Positions 7,239-16,468 of a stretch of DNA of 64,000 nucleotides are shown piece after piece; position 1 is the first letter of the stretch; the number at the start of each line of letters is the position of its first letter. This DNA comes from AP-15 sp963812675 (GTDB taxonomy: Bacteria; Pseudomonadota; Alphaproteobacteria; ATCC43930; CGMCC-115725), in contig CAWEWR010000013.1 of NCBI GenBank assembly GCA_963812675.1, positions 23,321-87,320 on the forward strand. The letters are read 5' to 3'. Made by a program: the position numbers and the translations under genes. The notes under the pieces were generated by a model. It ran no database searches. It saw only the letters and a program-made list of their open reading frames with translations, and had not been told where the DNA came from.

Positions 7239-9075
7239 TCAATCCGGATCGAAGACGTTCCGATAATCGAGCTTCAGCGCCGGGTTTTGGCGCTCTTTCC
7301 GCATGAAGCAATCGCCGGCGACGAACACCTCGATCTCGCTGCCCATGAAGCAGCGAAAGCCGTCCTCGGGCGGCGATCGGCTCGCCTCGCACATTGAAGC
7401 TGGTGTTTACCAGAACGGGGCAGCCCGTTTTGGCCTTGAAAACCGACAGAAGCGCATGGTAGCGCGGGTTGGTCTCGCGATGGACGGTGTGCAGCCGCGC
7501 CGAGTAATCGACATGTGTGACGGTGGGAATTTCCGAGCGCGGCGCGTTCAATTTGTCGATGCCGAAGAGCGCCTCTTCCTCGCCGGTCAGCGCGCGGCGC
7601 CGATCTTTCACGACATCGGCGACGAGCAGCATGTATGGGCTGTCTCCTTCGATTTCGAACCAATCCTGGACGTCTTCGCACAGAACCGAGGGTGCGAAAG
7701 GCCGAAAGCTCTCCCGATACTTGACGCGCAAGTTGAGCGTCTTCTGCATGTTGGGACTGCGCGGATCGGCGAGGATCGACCGATTGCCCAATGCCCTCGG
7801 CCCAAACTCCATGCGACCCTGAAGCCATCCGACGGCCTTCTCCTCGACCAAAGCCGTCGTCGTCGCGTCGAGAAGTTCGGGCTCCTCCATGACCTCAAAC
7901 GTGGCGCCCGCCTCACTCAAGCGCCGTTCGATTTCCGCTTGCGAAAAAGCCGGGCCGAGATAACTCCCCTGCATCGCGTCGAGCGTGTTGGCCGGCAGAC
8001 GCGGCGCCTTTTTATACAGATGACAGGCGGCCAGCGCCGCTCCGAGCGCCCCGCCGGCGTCGCCCGCAGCCGGCTGCACCCACAGCTGCTCGAAACAGCC
8101 GTCGCGTAGGACCTTGCCGTTGGCGACGCAATTGAGCGCGACCCCGCCGGCAAGACAGAGGTTTCTCGCGCCGGTCTCCTCGGCGACGCTGCGAGCGAGG
8201 CGCGAAACGACCTCTTCGGTGACGGCCTGGACAGAAGCGGCCAGATCCATTTCCCGCTGGGTGAGCGGCTGGTCCGGTTGACGCACGGGGCCGCCGAATA
8301 AAGCATCAAACCGCTCATTGGTCATTCGGAGCCCGGTGCAATAGTCGAAATAGCGCTGGTCGAGGCGGAAGCTGCCGTCGGGCTTCAAATCGATCAGATG
8401 GTCGATGATCGTCTGGGCAAAACGCGGCTCGCCATAAGGAGCTAAGCCCATCACCTTGTATTCGCCGGAATTGACCTTGAACCCGGTGTAGTGGGTGAAC
8501 GCGGAATAAAGCAGCCCGAGCGAGTGCGGGAAATGAATCTCCTTTATCATCTGCAGCGCGTTGCCGCGCCCGATGCCGACCGAGGTCGTCGCCCATTCGC
8601 CGACCCCGTCCATCGTCAGCACGGCCGCTTCCTCGAACGGCGACGCGAAGAACGCCGACGCGGCGTGACTCTGATGATGCTCGCAGAAGAGAAGCCGATT
8701 TTCCCAATCGTAGTGCGGTGCAAAGCGTTCGAGCTCTTGTCGCAGCAGCCGCTTTTGAAACAGCTTTTCCTTGATCCAAACCGGCAACGCCATGCGAAAC
8801 GAGCGGAACCCGTGAGGTGCGAACGCCAGATAGGTTTCGAGCAATCGCTCGAATTTGAGGAACGGCTTGTCATAAAAGACGACATGGTCGACCTGGCCGA
8901 GCTCGATCCCTCCCTCTTGGAGGCAATAGCGGACTGCATTCTCCGGGAATCGCAAGTCGTGCTTTTTTCGGGTGAACCGCTCTTCCTGGGCCGCCGCGAT
9001 GATTCGCCCGTCCATAACAAGGGCTGCTGCACTGTCGTGGTAGAAGGCCGATATCCCGAGGATGTGCATCGCCAC
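7239..9075 (-). CDS. NodU/CmcH-family carbamoyltransferase (frameshifted near 7376)
   Basis: The N-terminus (GISAFYHDSAAAL), EERFTRKKHD, LTMDGVGEW and the C-terminal VLVNTSFNVRGEPI motif identify the NodU/CmcH/SxtI O-carbamoyltransferase family, which uses carbamoyl phosphate and ATP to decorate sugars or natural products. At about residue 566, right after GEPI, the frame breaks. The family's ending (EDGFRCFMGSEIEVFVAGDC to LDYRNVFDPD) continues in the next frame and stops at 7239-7241, giving about 612 residues, the normal length. Without correction the first frame runs to 7144 with an unrelated tail. The cause is sequencing error or a recent mutation. It forms an operon with the DUF5989 and SxtJ genes. 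Confidence 0.85.
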
Positions 9076-9081
9076 GCCGAG

Positions 9082-9231
9082 CTAGAACAACGTATAGATA
9101 AACGGAGCAATGACCAATCCCTTGGTCAAGACGACGAGCCCGCCAAAGACGGCCATCATCGCCATGATCGGCAACATCCAGAATTTCTTGCGGACCCGCA
9201 TGAAGGCCCACAGCTCCATCACGAACGACAT
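9082..9231 (-). CDS. DUF5989 small membrane protein (SxtK-like)
   Basis: A 49-residue protein starting MSFVMELWAFMRVRKKFW, with one hydrophobic segment (LPIMAMMAVFGGLVVL) and the ending APFIYTLF, matches the DUF5989 family. This small protein sits beside NodU-type carbamoyltransferases and SxtJ in many bacteria and corresponds to SxtK in saxitoxin clusters. An upstream ATG at 9300 is in frame but would overlap the SxtJ gene, and family members begin at MSF. It ends 6 nt before the carbamoyltransferase start. Its biochemical role is unknown. Confidence 0.8.
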   Translation of the reverse strand: MSFVMELWAFMRVRKKFWMLPIMAMMAVFGGLVVLTKGLVIAPFIYTLF

Positions 9232-9242
9232 CCGTGCTGTCT

Positions 9243-9674
9243 TCAGAATTGATGCTTCATCGTCTCGGGGCTGGGGCCCGGCGGCTCGCGTAAAATCCAA
9301 TAACTCGCGGCATCTTTATCTCGCTTCAGCCGCAAGGCGTCCCTACCGAACGCGCGCATCGTCAAACCCATCGGCACCACCGTCGAGTAGTATAAAAACG
9401 CCATTACAACCGGATTGATCACCCAATAGAGCAACAGGCCAAATCGCACCAAGATGCGATTCAGCCTCCCCAGGGGGGCGGTCCAGAACAGCGCCAAAAT
9501 CAGAAAGATTGCAGCCGCCGCCAGCCACAACCAGCCCGAGCCGTGGCCACGCCACAGCTTGAGTGTCCCGACAATAGCTCCGAGCGCCGCCAGCGTCATT
9601 CCAAAGACGCGATCTGAGGACCCGGCAACCCCATCATCGCGCGTCAGATTCTCATGGAAATCCGGCTTGTCCAA
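9243..9674 (-). CDS. SxtJ-family membrane protein
   Basis: A 143-residue protein with three to four hydrophobic segments (VFGMTLAALGAIVGTLKL; WLWLAAAAIFLILALFW; LLLYWVINPVVMAFLYY) and the ending RDKDAASYWILREPPGPSPE, typical of the SxtJ family. It is first in a tight minus-strand operon SxtJ - DUF5989 - carbamoyltransferase (gaps of 11 and 6 nt). The fixed association implies that the two membrane proteins support the carbamoylation step at the membrane, but no activity is established for them. The 244-nt region upstream to gspI holds no other gene I can support. Confidence 0.85.
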   Translation of the reverse strand: MDKPDFHENLTRDDGVAGSSDRVFGMTLAALGAIVGTLKLWRGHGSGWLWLAAAAIFLILALFWTAPLGRLNRILVRFGLLLYWVINPVVMAFLYYSTVVPMGLTMRAFGRDALRLKRDKDAASYWILREPPGPSPETMKHQF

Positions 9675-9918
9675 GTTTGTGGTCCCCTATTCCCCCACAC
9701 TATTCGACACCGATAACATCGGCCCCGGTCAACGTAAAGCGTATATCAGCCGAAAATCACACCAGTCGGTCAGGTACCCGATACGGGTGATGAGCTCGTT
9801 GGTCTTTGGCTCGAGTGGCAAAAGCCCAGTTCAACTTTTTGCAGTTGGGCAATTACCTATCTTATCAGGCACTCTGCCGCCTTCGTGATCGCGACTGTGT
9901 TTCGAAATCCGGTCGTGA

Positions 9919-10395
9919 TCAGCGGTTGCGCGCTGCGACACCCGGCAGGCTCTCGCGGAGCGGTGGCGTCGGGTCGCGGACCCGGCGATAGCCGACCTGG
10001 CGAAGATCGAAGTCCGCCAGCAGGCTCCCTTGCGGCCCTTCGATCCGCACATTCGTCTTATAGAGCGCGAGCTGATAGAGGCTGACGCCTACAGGGTATC
10101 CGACACCGTCAGCGACCGGTGTCGTTGCGGCGCTCTTCCAACTGATCGCGTAAGGTCCGAGATCGATCTTTCCTGTTTCCTGCAACATTGGATTGACGAC
10201 GCTCATGACTTCGAGCGCGTTCAACGTGACCTGAGCCGTCTCGTTCGATCGTCCGACCCTGTTCGCCGAGCTCAGCACGCCGCCGACCAGAGTGAATATC
10301 GCAAACATCGTCCCCGCCAGCAGGGCGATGGCGACGAGCCCTTCCAACAGGGTGAACCCGGCCTCGGCACTGACGGATCTCGAAACCGGAGGCAC
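9919..10395 (-). CDS. gspI: Type II secretion pseudopilin GspI-like
   Basis: A 158-residue pseudopilin with cleavage motif AGFTLLEGLVAIALLAGTMF after a leader of about 12 residues. Size, position directly after gspH, and the following mixed beta C-terminus fit GspI, a minor pseudopilin that initiates the tip complex with GspJ and GspK. Assignment as GspI rather than GspJ rests on gene order and length. It is the last gsp gene on this strand; the expected neighbour gspJ is absent here and found at 6492 on the plus strand. Confidence 0.78.
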   Translation of the reverse strand: MPPVSRSVSAEAGFTLLEGLVAIALLAGTMFAIFTLVGGVLSSANRVGRSNETAQVTLNALEVMSVVNPMLQETGKIDLGPYAISWKSAATTPVADGVGYPVGVSLYQLALYKTNVRIEGPQGSLLADFDLRQVGYRRVRDPTPPLRESLPGVAARNR

Positions 10396-10402
10396 GATCG
10401 CG

Positions 10403-10816
10403 TCACAGCGGCTGCGGACGGCAAAACGGCGGGTCGAGCCGATACGTTAATTCGCCTTCCGGGAAAGTCAGGCGCGCTGTCCCACCCGTGCAAACCCCGT
10501 CGTAACGAAAGATTATCGGCGGCTCGACGGTCAGGGTCCAGCCGCTGGGCAATTCGATCGCGGCGCTGTCCGCGGCGCTCGCGCTCTTGTCGGACGAACG
10601 CAGATACACCGTCCGGCCCGCGCGCCGCGCCGTTTCGGCCAGGCCGGCCAGGGAGTCGTGCACGCGCTGCTCTCTGCTGGAAAATCCGAACCGGTCGAGC
10701 CATCCTGAAATTCTCGGCAAGGTGACCGTCAGGATCAGGCCGACCACCGCGAGCGCGACGACCAGCTCGATCAGCGTAAAGCCGCTCTCAGCCCGCGGGC
10801 AGGTAGCCGACTGCAT
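10403..10816 (-). CDS. gspH: Type II secretion pseudopilin GspH-like
   Basis: The prepilin motif SGFTLIELVVALAVVGLILTV is preceded by a leader of about 12 residues when ATG 10816 is used; a further upstream start at 10864 would overlap gspG more. The 137-residue size and beta-rich C-terminus fit GspH, a minor pseudopilin linking the tip to the GspG shaft. It overlaps the end of gspG by 29 nt and precedes gspI by 7 nt, which indicates one transcript. Confidence 0.8.
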   Translation of the reverse strand: MQSATCPRAESGFTLIELVVALAVVGLILTVTLPRISGWLDRFGFSSREQRVHDSLAGLAETARRAGRTVYLRSSDKSASAADSAAIELPSGWTLTVEPPIIFRYDGVCTGGTARLTFPEGELTYRLDPPFCRPQPL

Positions 10817-11276
10817 CGCCGCCAGGTTTGCCCGTCGGGCCGAAGCTGTAGAGCGTGATCGCATTCAGATCCCGACCGGTGGGTCCATACTGATAGGGGT
10901 TTCCCCACGGATCCATCGGCAGCTCGCCTTCGAGATACGGCCCGTGCCAGCGCAACCGCAATTGTGGATCGGCAGGCGCTCTGACCAGAAGGTCGAGGCC
11001 TTCTTCGGCCGAGGGATAACGCCCGATGTCCAGCCGCATCGTGTCGAGCGCCGTTTTCAGCATGCGGACCTGCGTCTGCGCGGTGACAACCTTCGAACCC
11101 TCCAACCGCTCGAACAAGCGAGGCCCGATCAGCGCGCCGAGCAGCCCGATAATGGCAAGAACAACCAAAAGTTCGAGAAGGGTGAAACCATTCTCGCCCT
11201 GATGTTCACCTTCTTCGCGCCGAAACAACGCAGGCAGCAGACGGGCGGGTATTGTCAATGGCTTGCCCCCGGGCAA
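10788..11276 (-). CDS. gspG: Type II secretion major pseudopilin GspG
   Basis: A 162-residue protein with NGFTLLELLVVLAIIGLLGAL. The GspG-specific signatures RYPSAEEGLDLLV and PMDPWGNPYQY, plus the glycine-rich C-terminus, belong to the calcium-binding region of the major pseudopilin. GspG polymerises into the pseudopilus that pushes substrates through the secretin. The leader of about 28 residues is long for the family; an internal start cannot be excluded. It lies between gspF and gspH on the same strand. Confidence 0.93.
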   Translation of the reverse strand: MPGGKPLTIPARLLPALFRREEGEHQGENGFTLLELLVVLAIIGLLGALIGPRLFERLEGSKVVTAQTQVRMLKTALDTMRLDIGRYPSAEEGLDLLVRAPADPQLRLRWHGPYLEGELPMDPWGNPYQYGPTGRDLNAITLYSFGPTGKPGGDAVGYLPAG

Positions 11277-11306
11277 GTCGTCCCCCTGGGCAAGTCGTCC
11301 CTTGGA

Positions 11307-12512
11307 TCACAACGGTACATTGTTGATGCTGGTGATCGCGGTGAACAACGAGATCACGATCACTCCTATCATGCACCCGATGACAAGAATAGAGACGGGT
11401 TCGAGCAATGCCATCAATCGCTTGATGCGGTCGCGACCCTTCTGCTCGGCAAGATGCGCGGCCGATTTCAGCATGTCGGCGAGCCGGCCGGAGCGCTCGC
11501 CGACATTGATCAAGTTGACGAGGCTCTCGTCGAAGATCCCGTAATCCGCGAGCGCAGCGCCGAGGCTGCTGCCGCCGCGCACCGCTCGTTCGACCTGCGC
11601 GAGCTGCGCCTTGAAGCTTTCGAGCAGCAGCAACTCGCGGGCGAGAGAGAGGCTCTGCACCAGCGGCACCCGGTTCTGCAGCAATGTCGCGAGCATTGCG
11701 GTCCAGCGGCCGGCCTCCCCCTCCACGAGCATATTCCCGAGCACCGGCAGCCGGACCGCCAGCTCCCGCAAGCGAGCACGAACCGAGGGCCTGCGGAACA
11801 GCAGGGCAAGGACGGCGATCAACACCAGCCCCAATCCGGCGACTGATACAATGTTGTCGCGCAGGAACATGCCGGCGAGAAAAATGCCACGCGAAAACGG
11901 CGGCATCAATTGTAGACGACCCTTCATCATTCCCGCAAATCGCGGCACCACGAACAGAAAAATGAATAAGGTCGCCGCCGCCCCCATCGCGATCAGAAAC
12001 ATCGGATAGATTAGAGCATTACGGATGTCCTTACGAACACGGTCGTCGAACTGCATTTGAAGGCTTGCGTCTTTGAGCGCACCGGTCAACATGCCCGTCT
12101 CATTGCCGGCTTCGAGGAGCTGGTGCACATAGACTGGAAATGTCGTTATATTGGCGCGAACCGCATCCGGCACGCTCATGCCGCGCCGCAGGTCCCGGCC
12201 GAGACCGTCGAGGGCATCGCCGAAAATGGCGTAGACCGGCGATCGCCGCGCGATGTCGATCGCTTCACTGAGGCCAACCCCGGCTTCGACCAAAACCGCC
12301 AGCTCGTTTAAGAGCCGGATGTGATCTTCGGCGCTCGGTTGTCTTTTCCAACTCAGCAAGCGCCGCCCGGCCTGCGCGGCAATCGCTAGAGAGAGCGGCG
12401 TCAGCCCGCGACGCTTCAGTTCTCGCAGGGCTGCGCGCTCATGCTCGGCGACGAGCTCGCCGCTGACGTTCTGTCCCAGACTGCTCAGCGCGCTATAGGT
12501 GAACGTCGGCAT
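11307..12512 (-). CDS. gspF: Type II secretion inner-membrane platform protein GspF
   Basis: At 401 residues it is full length for GspF/PilC. It opens with MPTFTYSALSSLGQ and has two T2SSF domains. The three expected membrane segments are visible (IRNALIYPMFLIAMGAAATLF; DNIVSVAGLGLVLIAVLALL; PVSILVIGCMIGVIVISLF). GspF is the integral inner-membrane core that couples the GspE ATPase to pseudopilus assembly. The gene starts 10 nt after gspE stops. Confidence 0.95.
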   Translation of the reverse strand: MPTFTYSALSSLGQNVSGELVAEHERAALRELKRRGLTPLSLAIAAQAGRRLLSWKRQPSAEDHIRLLNELAVLVEAGVGLSEAIDIARRSPVYAIFGDALDGLGRDLRRGMSVPDAVRANITTFPVYVHQLLEAGNETGMLTGALKDASLQMQFDDRVRKDIRNALIYPMFLIAMGAAATLFIFLFVVPRFAGMMKGRLQLMPPFSRGIFLAGMFLRDNIVSVAGLGLVLIAVLALLFRRPSVRARLRELAVRLPVLGNMLVEGEAGRWTAMLATLLQNRVPLVQSLSLARELLLLESFKAQLAQVERAVRGGSSLGAALADYGIFDESLVNLINVGERSGRLADMLKSAAHLAEQKGRDRIKRLMALLEPVSILVIGCMIGVIVISLFTAITSINNVPL

Positions 12513-12522
12513 CCGGATTCAT

Positions 12523-14319
12523 TTACAGCCCGACGGCGCCACCGGTCACCCGAAAGACTTCGTCGAGACTGGTTTCACTTCGCCACGCCTTGGCGATCCC
12601 GTCTTCGCGCAAGGTGCGTGCGCCCTGCCGGCGAGCCAGCTCACTCATCTCCTGCGCGGAGGCGCGCTGCAGGATGGCATCGTGGATGTCGGGGTTGACG
12701 CTGACCATCTCGTAGAGGCCGAGCCGTCCCTTGAACCCCGATGAGAAACAGGCACGGCATCCGACCGGACGGCGCCAGCGGGGCGTTGCCTCGAAGAGAT
12801 GCGGCGCGCGCTGATTCAGTTCATGGATTTGCCGCTCGACCTCACCCGTCGGGTGCTCGGGCTGCGCACAGTTCGGGCACAAGCGGCGGGCGAGCCGCTG
12901 CGCCATTACCAGCCGGACGGCGGAGGCCACGAGAAATGGCTCGACGCCCATGTCGACCAAGCGGGTAAAGGCGCTGAGCGAATCGTTGGTGTGCAATGTC
13001 GAGAACACCATGTGCCCGGTCAATGCCGCCTGCACCGCGATTTGCGCCGTCTCCAAATCGCGAATCTCGCCGATCATGATCCGGTCCGGGTCCTGGCGCA
13101 GAATCGACCGGAGCGCCCGCGCGAAGGTGTATCCGATGTCCGGCTGGGCGTGGACCTGACTGATCCCCTTTATCGAATATTCGACAGGGTCCTCGACCGT
13201 CACGATCTTTGTCGATCCGTCGTTGATTTCTTCGAGGGTGGCATAAAGCGTGGTGGATTTGCCGGAACCTGTCGGCCCTGTGATCAGAATTATCCCGTGC
13301 GGCTCGCGCGCCCAAAACCGGAAGCTTTCGAGGTTGTCCGCGGTCATGCCGAGGCGGTCCAACCGGAACTGCTGGCGCTCCTTCGGCAGCAATCGCAAAA
13401 CCAGCGACTCGCCCCAGGTGCTAGGCAGCGAGGATACCCGGATATCGACCATCTCCCCGCTCAGACGCAGGCTGAGGCGTCCGTCTTGCGGCAGTCGGCG
13501 CTCTGCGATGTCTAGGCCCGAGATGATCTTGACGCGTGACGCCACGGCATCGAAGCGATCCCGTCCCAAGGTCAGCCGGGTCTGAAGCACACCGTCGAGG
13601 CGAAAGCGAACACGGAATTCGCGTTCCGACGGCTCTACATGTATGTCGGAGGCGTGCTCTTCGAAGGCCTGGCCGATCAGGCTGTTGACCAGCTCGATGA
13701 CCGGCGCCTCCTCGGCCAACTCTCTCAGATGGCTGACCTCGTCCGAGAAGTTGCGTCCGTCGGCTCTGCCCAACTGCTGAACCTGCTCGATCGCACGATC
13801 CAGCGCCTGAGACGCCATCAGGCCCCAGCGAACAGGAACGTCACCATAGGCCGCGTGGACGAACTCCTGCAGATCGGTCATCAGCGGGTCTCTCGCGATC
13901 ACCCACAAGGCGCCATCAGCTTGCCACGGCAGGGCCTCCTGATCGACCCACCAATCGATCGGGTAGCCGGATTGGTTGACGGCGTCGAGAAATGCTCCCG
14001 CGTTACCCGGAAGATCGTCCTCGGCGAGAACCGGCAGGCGGAGCTGCTCGCTCAGGATCGGCAGTAACCGCTCTTCCGAGAGGGCGCCAAGTCGGACGAG
14101 GATGCTTCCCAGCCTGCCGCCGTAGCGCTCCTGAAATGCAAGAGCGCGGGCGAGGTCGCTCTCCCCGATCAGACCCGCCTCGATCAACAACTGGCCAATC
14201 GGCTGCACAACGCGCGCCGGCCCGCAGAGCGGCCGACGCGGCTCTGCCGTCCCGCCCTCGCTGCCAAGCGGCTTCTCGGCGATACTCAATTGCGCTTCTT
14301 GCGAATCCATCCCGGGCAC
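12523..14319 (-). CDS. gspE: Type II secretion ATPase GspE
   Basis: The 598-residue hexameric secretion ATPase has an N-terminal MshEN/T2SSE_N-like domain (GQLLIEAGLI ... GGRLGSILVRLGAL), Walker A GPTGSGKST near residue 348, an Asp box/Walker B region (QDPDRIMIGEIRDLETA), the His box (FSTLHTNDS) and the Cys-pair zinc finger of GspE (CPNC near 481, CRAC near 520). It powers pseudopilus extension from the cytoplasmic face through GspL and GspF. It begins 12 nt after gspD stops. Confidence 0.96.
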   Translation of the reverse strand: MPGMDSQEAQLSIAEKPLGSEGGTAEPRRPLCGPARVVQPIGQLLIEAGLIGESDLARALAFQERYGGRLGSILVRLGALSEERLLPILSEQLRLPVLAEDDLPGNAGAFLDAVNQSGYPIDWWVDQEALPWQADGALWVIARDPLMTDLQEFVHAAYGDVPVRWGLMASQALDRAIEQVQQLGRADGRNFSDEVSHLRELAEEAPVIELVNSLIGQAFEEHASDIHVEPSEREFRVRFRLDGVLQTRLTLGRDRFDAVASRVKIISGLDIAERRLPQDGRLSLRLSGEMVDIRVSSLPSTWGESLVLRLLPKERQQFRLDRLGMTADNLESFRFWAREPHGIILITGPTGSGKSTTLYATLEEINDGSTKIVTVEDPVEYSIKGISQVHAQPDIGYTFARALRSILRQDPDRIMIGEIRDLETAQIAVQAALTGHMVFSTLHTNDSLSAFTRLVDMGVEPFLVASAVRLVMAQRLARRLCPNCAQPEHPTGEVERQIHELNQRAPHLFEATPRWRRPVGCRACFSSGFKGRLGLYEMVSVNPDIHDAILQRASAQEMSELARRQGARTLREDGIAKAWRSETSLDEVFRVTGGAVGL

Positions 14320-14331
14320 TTTTTCTTGGTT

Positions 14332-16458
14332 TCACCAATGTAGGGTCGAGGCCGGCTGAGGCATTGATTGGTAGCGGTTCTTGAACATCTCCGCCAGCCG
14401 TTCGGCGTCTTCGCCCGACTGGATGATGTAGGGGGTGATAAAGACGAAGAGTTCGCTGCGGGTTTTCATCGCCTGTTGCGTGCCAAACAGAAAACCAACG
14501 CCCGGGATGTCTTTGAGGAAGGGCACGCCGGTGGAGTTGCTGCTGCTGTTTTCCATGATCAATCCACCGAGTAATACGGTGGCACCGTCTTGCAGCGACA
14601 ATTGAGTATTGACCGTGCGGTTGTTGATGACGGGGGTGCTAAGGCCCGACGTATTATTCTGTACGGCCTCACTGACTTCCTGTTTGATCTCGAGATCGAT
14701 TTGGTTTCCGGCATAAATGGTCGGTTTTACGGTGAGGATGACCCCGGTGTCCCGGTATTGTATGGTTTGCAGAATGGCGCTGGTTCCCTGCGTCTGAAGT
14801 TGCGAGCTGGTTCCCTGGCTGGTGACGATCGGCACCTGCGCGCCGACTTGGATTCTCGCCTCGCCGCCGCTGCGCGCCAGAAGTTTCGGGGTCGAGAGCA
14901 CCTTTACGCGGTTGTTGCTCGCCAACGCATTGAGGATCAGGCGGGTGGCTCCTGCCCGGTTGAGCACCGTGAAGGTGAAGGCGTTCATGCCGATCCCGGT
15001 CCCGATGTTCTGGATGATCTCGTTGGGCGTGGCGCCCAAGCTGGCCACCCACTCGGCGCCGAGTGTCTGGTTGTCGGTGAGGGTCACCTCGGCGACAGTC
15101 GCCTCGATGATGGCCTCGCGCGCCGCCTGATCGAGGCTTTCGATCAGCGGGCGAAGCTGCGCGAATTCCTCGGCGCTCCCCTGGTAGATGATCGCATTGC
15201 GGGCGGGATCGGTGACGATCCGTGCCGGCAGATTTACAGCCGCTGGCCCCCCGGAAGCTCCGCCGGCTTGCGGCTGGGCGGGCGGGAGGCCCGGTGGCGC
15301 TCCGGGGGGAGGCGGGCCAGGAGGTACCTGTTCCGGCGCCGTCGCCGCGGCGCGCGCGGCGATATTGCCCGCGAGTACCGCGTTCAGCACATTGGCGAGG
15401 CTTTCCGCGGTGGTATTTCGGACGCCATAATAAAACAGGCTGCGTTGCGGATCGACCTGCGATACGCGGTCGAGATCGCGCGCCCAATCCTCGACATGCG
15501 ACAGCGTCTTTTGGTCGGCGGCAAAGACGACGAGAGAATTGTTCGGCCGCAACGGCAGCATAACGAGCGCGCCGGGATTTTGCAGGTTGGTGCCGACGCT
15601 GTAGCCCTCGGCGCGCAGGATATCGGCGAGCCGTTCGGCAAGCTGGCTCGGGGACCAGAAAACGGGTTCGATGCGAAGGCTGCGCCGCCCGGCGAGACGG
15701 GGCTGGTCCAAGGTGCGGATGGCTTCGTTGGCGGCTTCGACGTCTTCCGGCAATCCGAGCACCAATATCGCATTGGCCTGCGGCGCAGGAGATACTCGGA
15801 CCTTTGTCCCGAACGCCGTCTGAAGCCAGCCTGCCATATCGTTTGCAGACACGTTCGCCAGCGGCAAGTATTCATAGATCGGTCGCAGGTTCTCCGCGAT
15901 TTCTCGCGAACTGCGGCCGCGGATGACCACCGGCGATTGGGACAGCAGCGCCTCGCTGGGCACGATTCGGACCAGCCGATCGGTGGCGACGGCGCTGATC
16001 CCGTAATCACGCAGAACGGCGCTCGCCAAAGCCAGGATCTCGCTCGGCTGCAGTGGTCGGCCGGTGCGCAACGTGACCGGGTCGGTGCGCTGCGCGAGCC
16101 GCGGATCGATCTCGAACGAGAGATGCAGGGTGTCGCCAAAGACCGTATTGATAAACGCCGGAAGCGGCATTTGTTCGATCGTGAGGTTCACCGGTTCGCC
16201 GGAAATACTGATCGACGGCTGGATCGGAATGGGGGCCGCGGGGGCGCTCGGAGGCGCCGGCCCGGGGAGGACCCTTGTCTGCCTGGAGGTGGGACCCGCA
16301 ATCAGCGGGCTCGTCGGCGTCAGCGCTGCGGGCTGTTCGCCCTTTTCGGGCAATGTGCGCAGATCCGCGCCCGGGTTCTGTGTCGGGTAGGCGCAAGCGG
16401 CAACCACCAATAGGCACAGGACACAGGCAAGACGCAGCAATCCCCCGCGATCGCGCAT
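14332..16458 (-). CDS. gspD: Type II secretion secretin GspD, predicted lipoprotein
   Basis: Starting at ATG 16458 the 708-residue product has a lipoprotein signal (LLVVAAC, Cys at about 22), a proline-rich linker, N0-N3 ring domains (for example LPLANVSANDMAGWLQTAFG) and a C-terminal secretin domain with VLSTPKLLARSGGEARIQVGAQ and LLGGLIMENSSSNSTGVPFL. It forms the outer-membrane channel. The lipid anchor may remove the need for a separate pilotin; no pilotin gene is visible. A longer upstream frame to 16713 overlaps the preceding gene and lacks signal-peptide character, so I rejected it. Confidence 0.94.
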   Translation of the reverse strand: MRDRGGLLRLACVLCLLVVAACAYPTQNPGADLRTLPEKGEQPAALTPTSPLIAGPTSRQTRVLPGPAPPSAPAAPIPIQPSISISGEPVNLTIEQMPLPAFINTVFGDTLHLSFEIDPRLAQRTDPVTLRTGRPLQPSEILALASAVLRDYGISAVATDRLVRIVPSEALLSQSPVVIRGRSSREIAENLRPIYEYLPLANVSANDMAGWLQTAFGTKVRVSPAPQANAILVLGLPEDVEAANEAIRTLDQPRLAGRRSLRIEPVFWSPSQLAERLADILRAEGYSVGTNLQNPGALVMLPLRPNNSLVVFAADQKTLSHVEDWARDLDRVSQVDPQRSLFYYGVRNTTAESLANVLNAVLAGNIAARAAATAPEQVPPGPPPPGAPPGLPPAQPQAGGASGGPAAVNLPARIVTDPARNAIIYQGSAEEFAQLRPLIESLDQAAREAIIEATVAEVTLTDNQTLGAEWVASLGATPNEIIQNIGTGIGMNAFTFTVLNRAGATRLILNALASNNRVKVLSTPKLLARSGGEARIQVGAQVPIVTSQGTSSQLQTQGTSAILQTIQYRDTGVILTVKPTIYAGNQIDLEIKQEVSEAVQNNTSGLSTPVINNRTVNTQLSLQDGATVLLGGLIMENSSSNSTGVPFLKDIPGVGFLFGTQQAMKTRSELFVFITPYIIQSGEDAERLAEMFKNRYQSMPQPASTLHW

Positions 16459-16468
16459 TCCCAACCGT

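Noticed and set aside
14590..16413. A 607-codon plus-strand frame opposite gspD.
   Set aside because: Antisense shadow caused by high GC codon use; no motifs, and gspD is clearly real.
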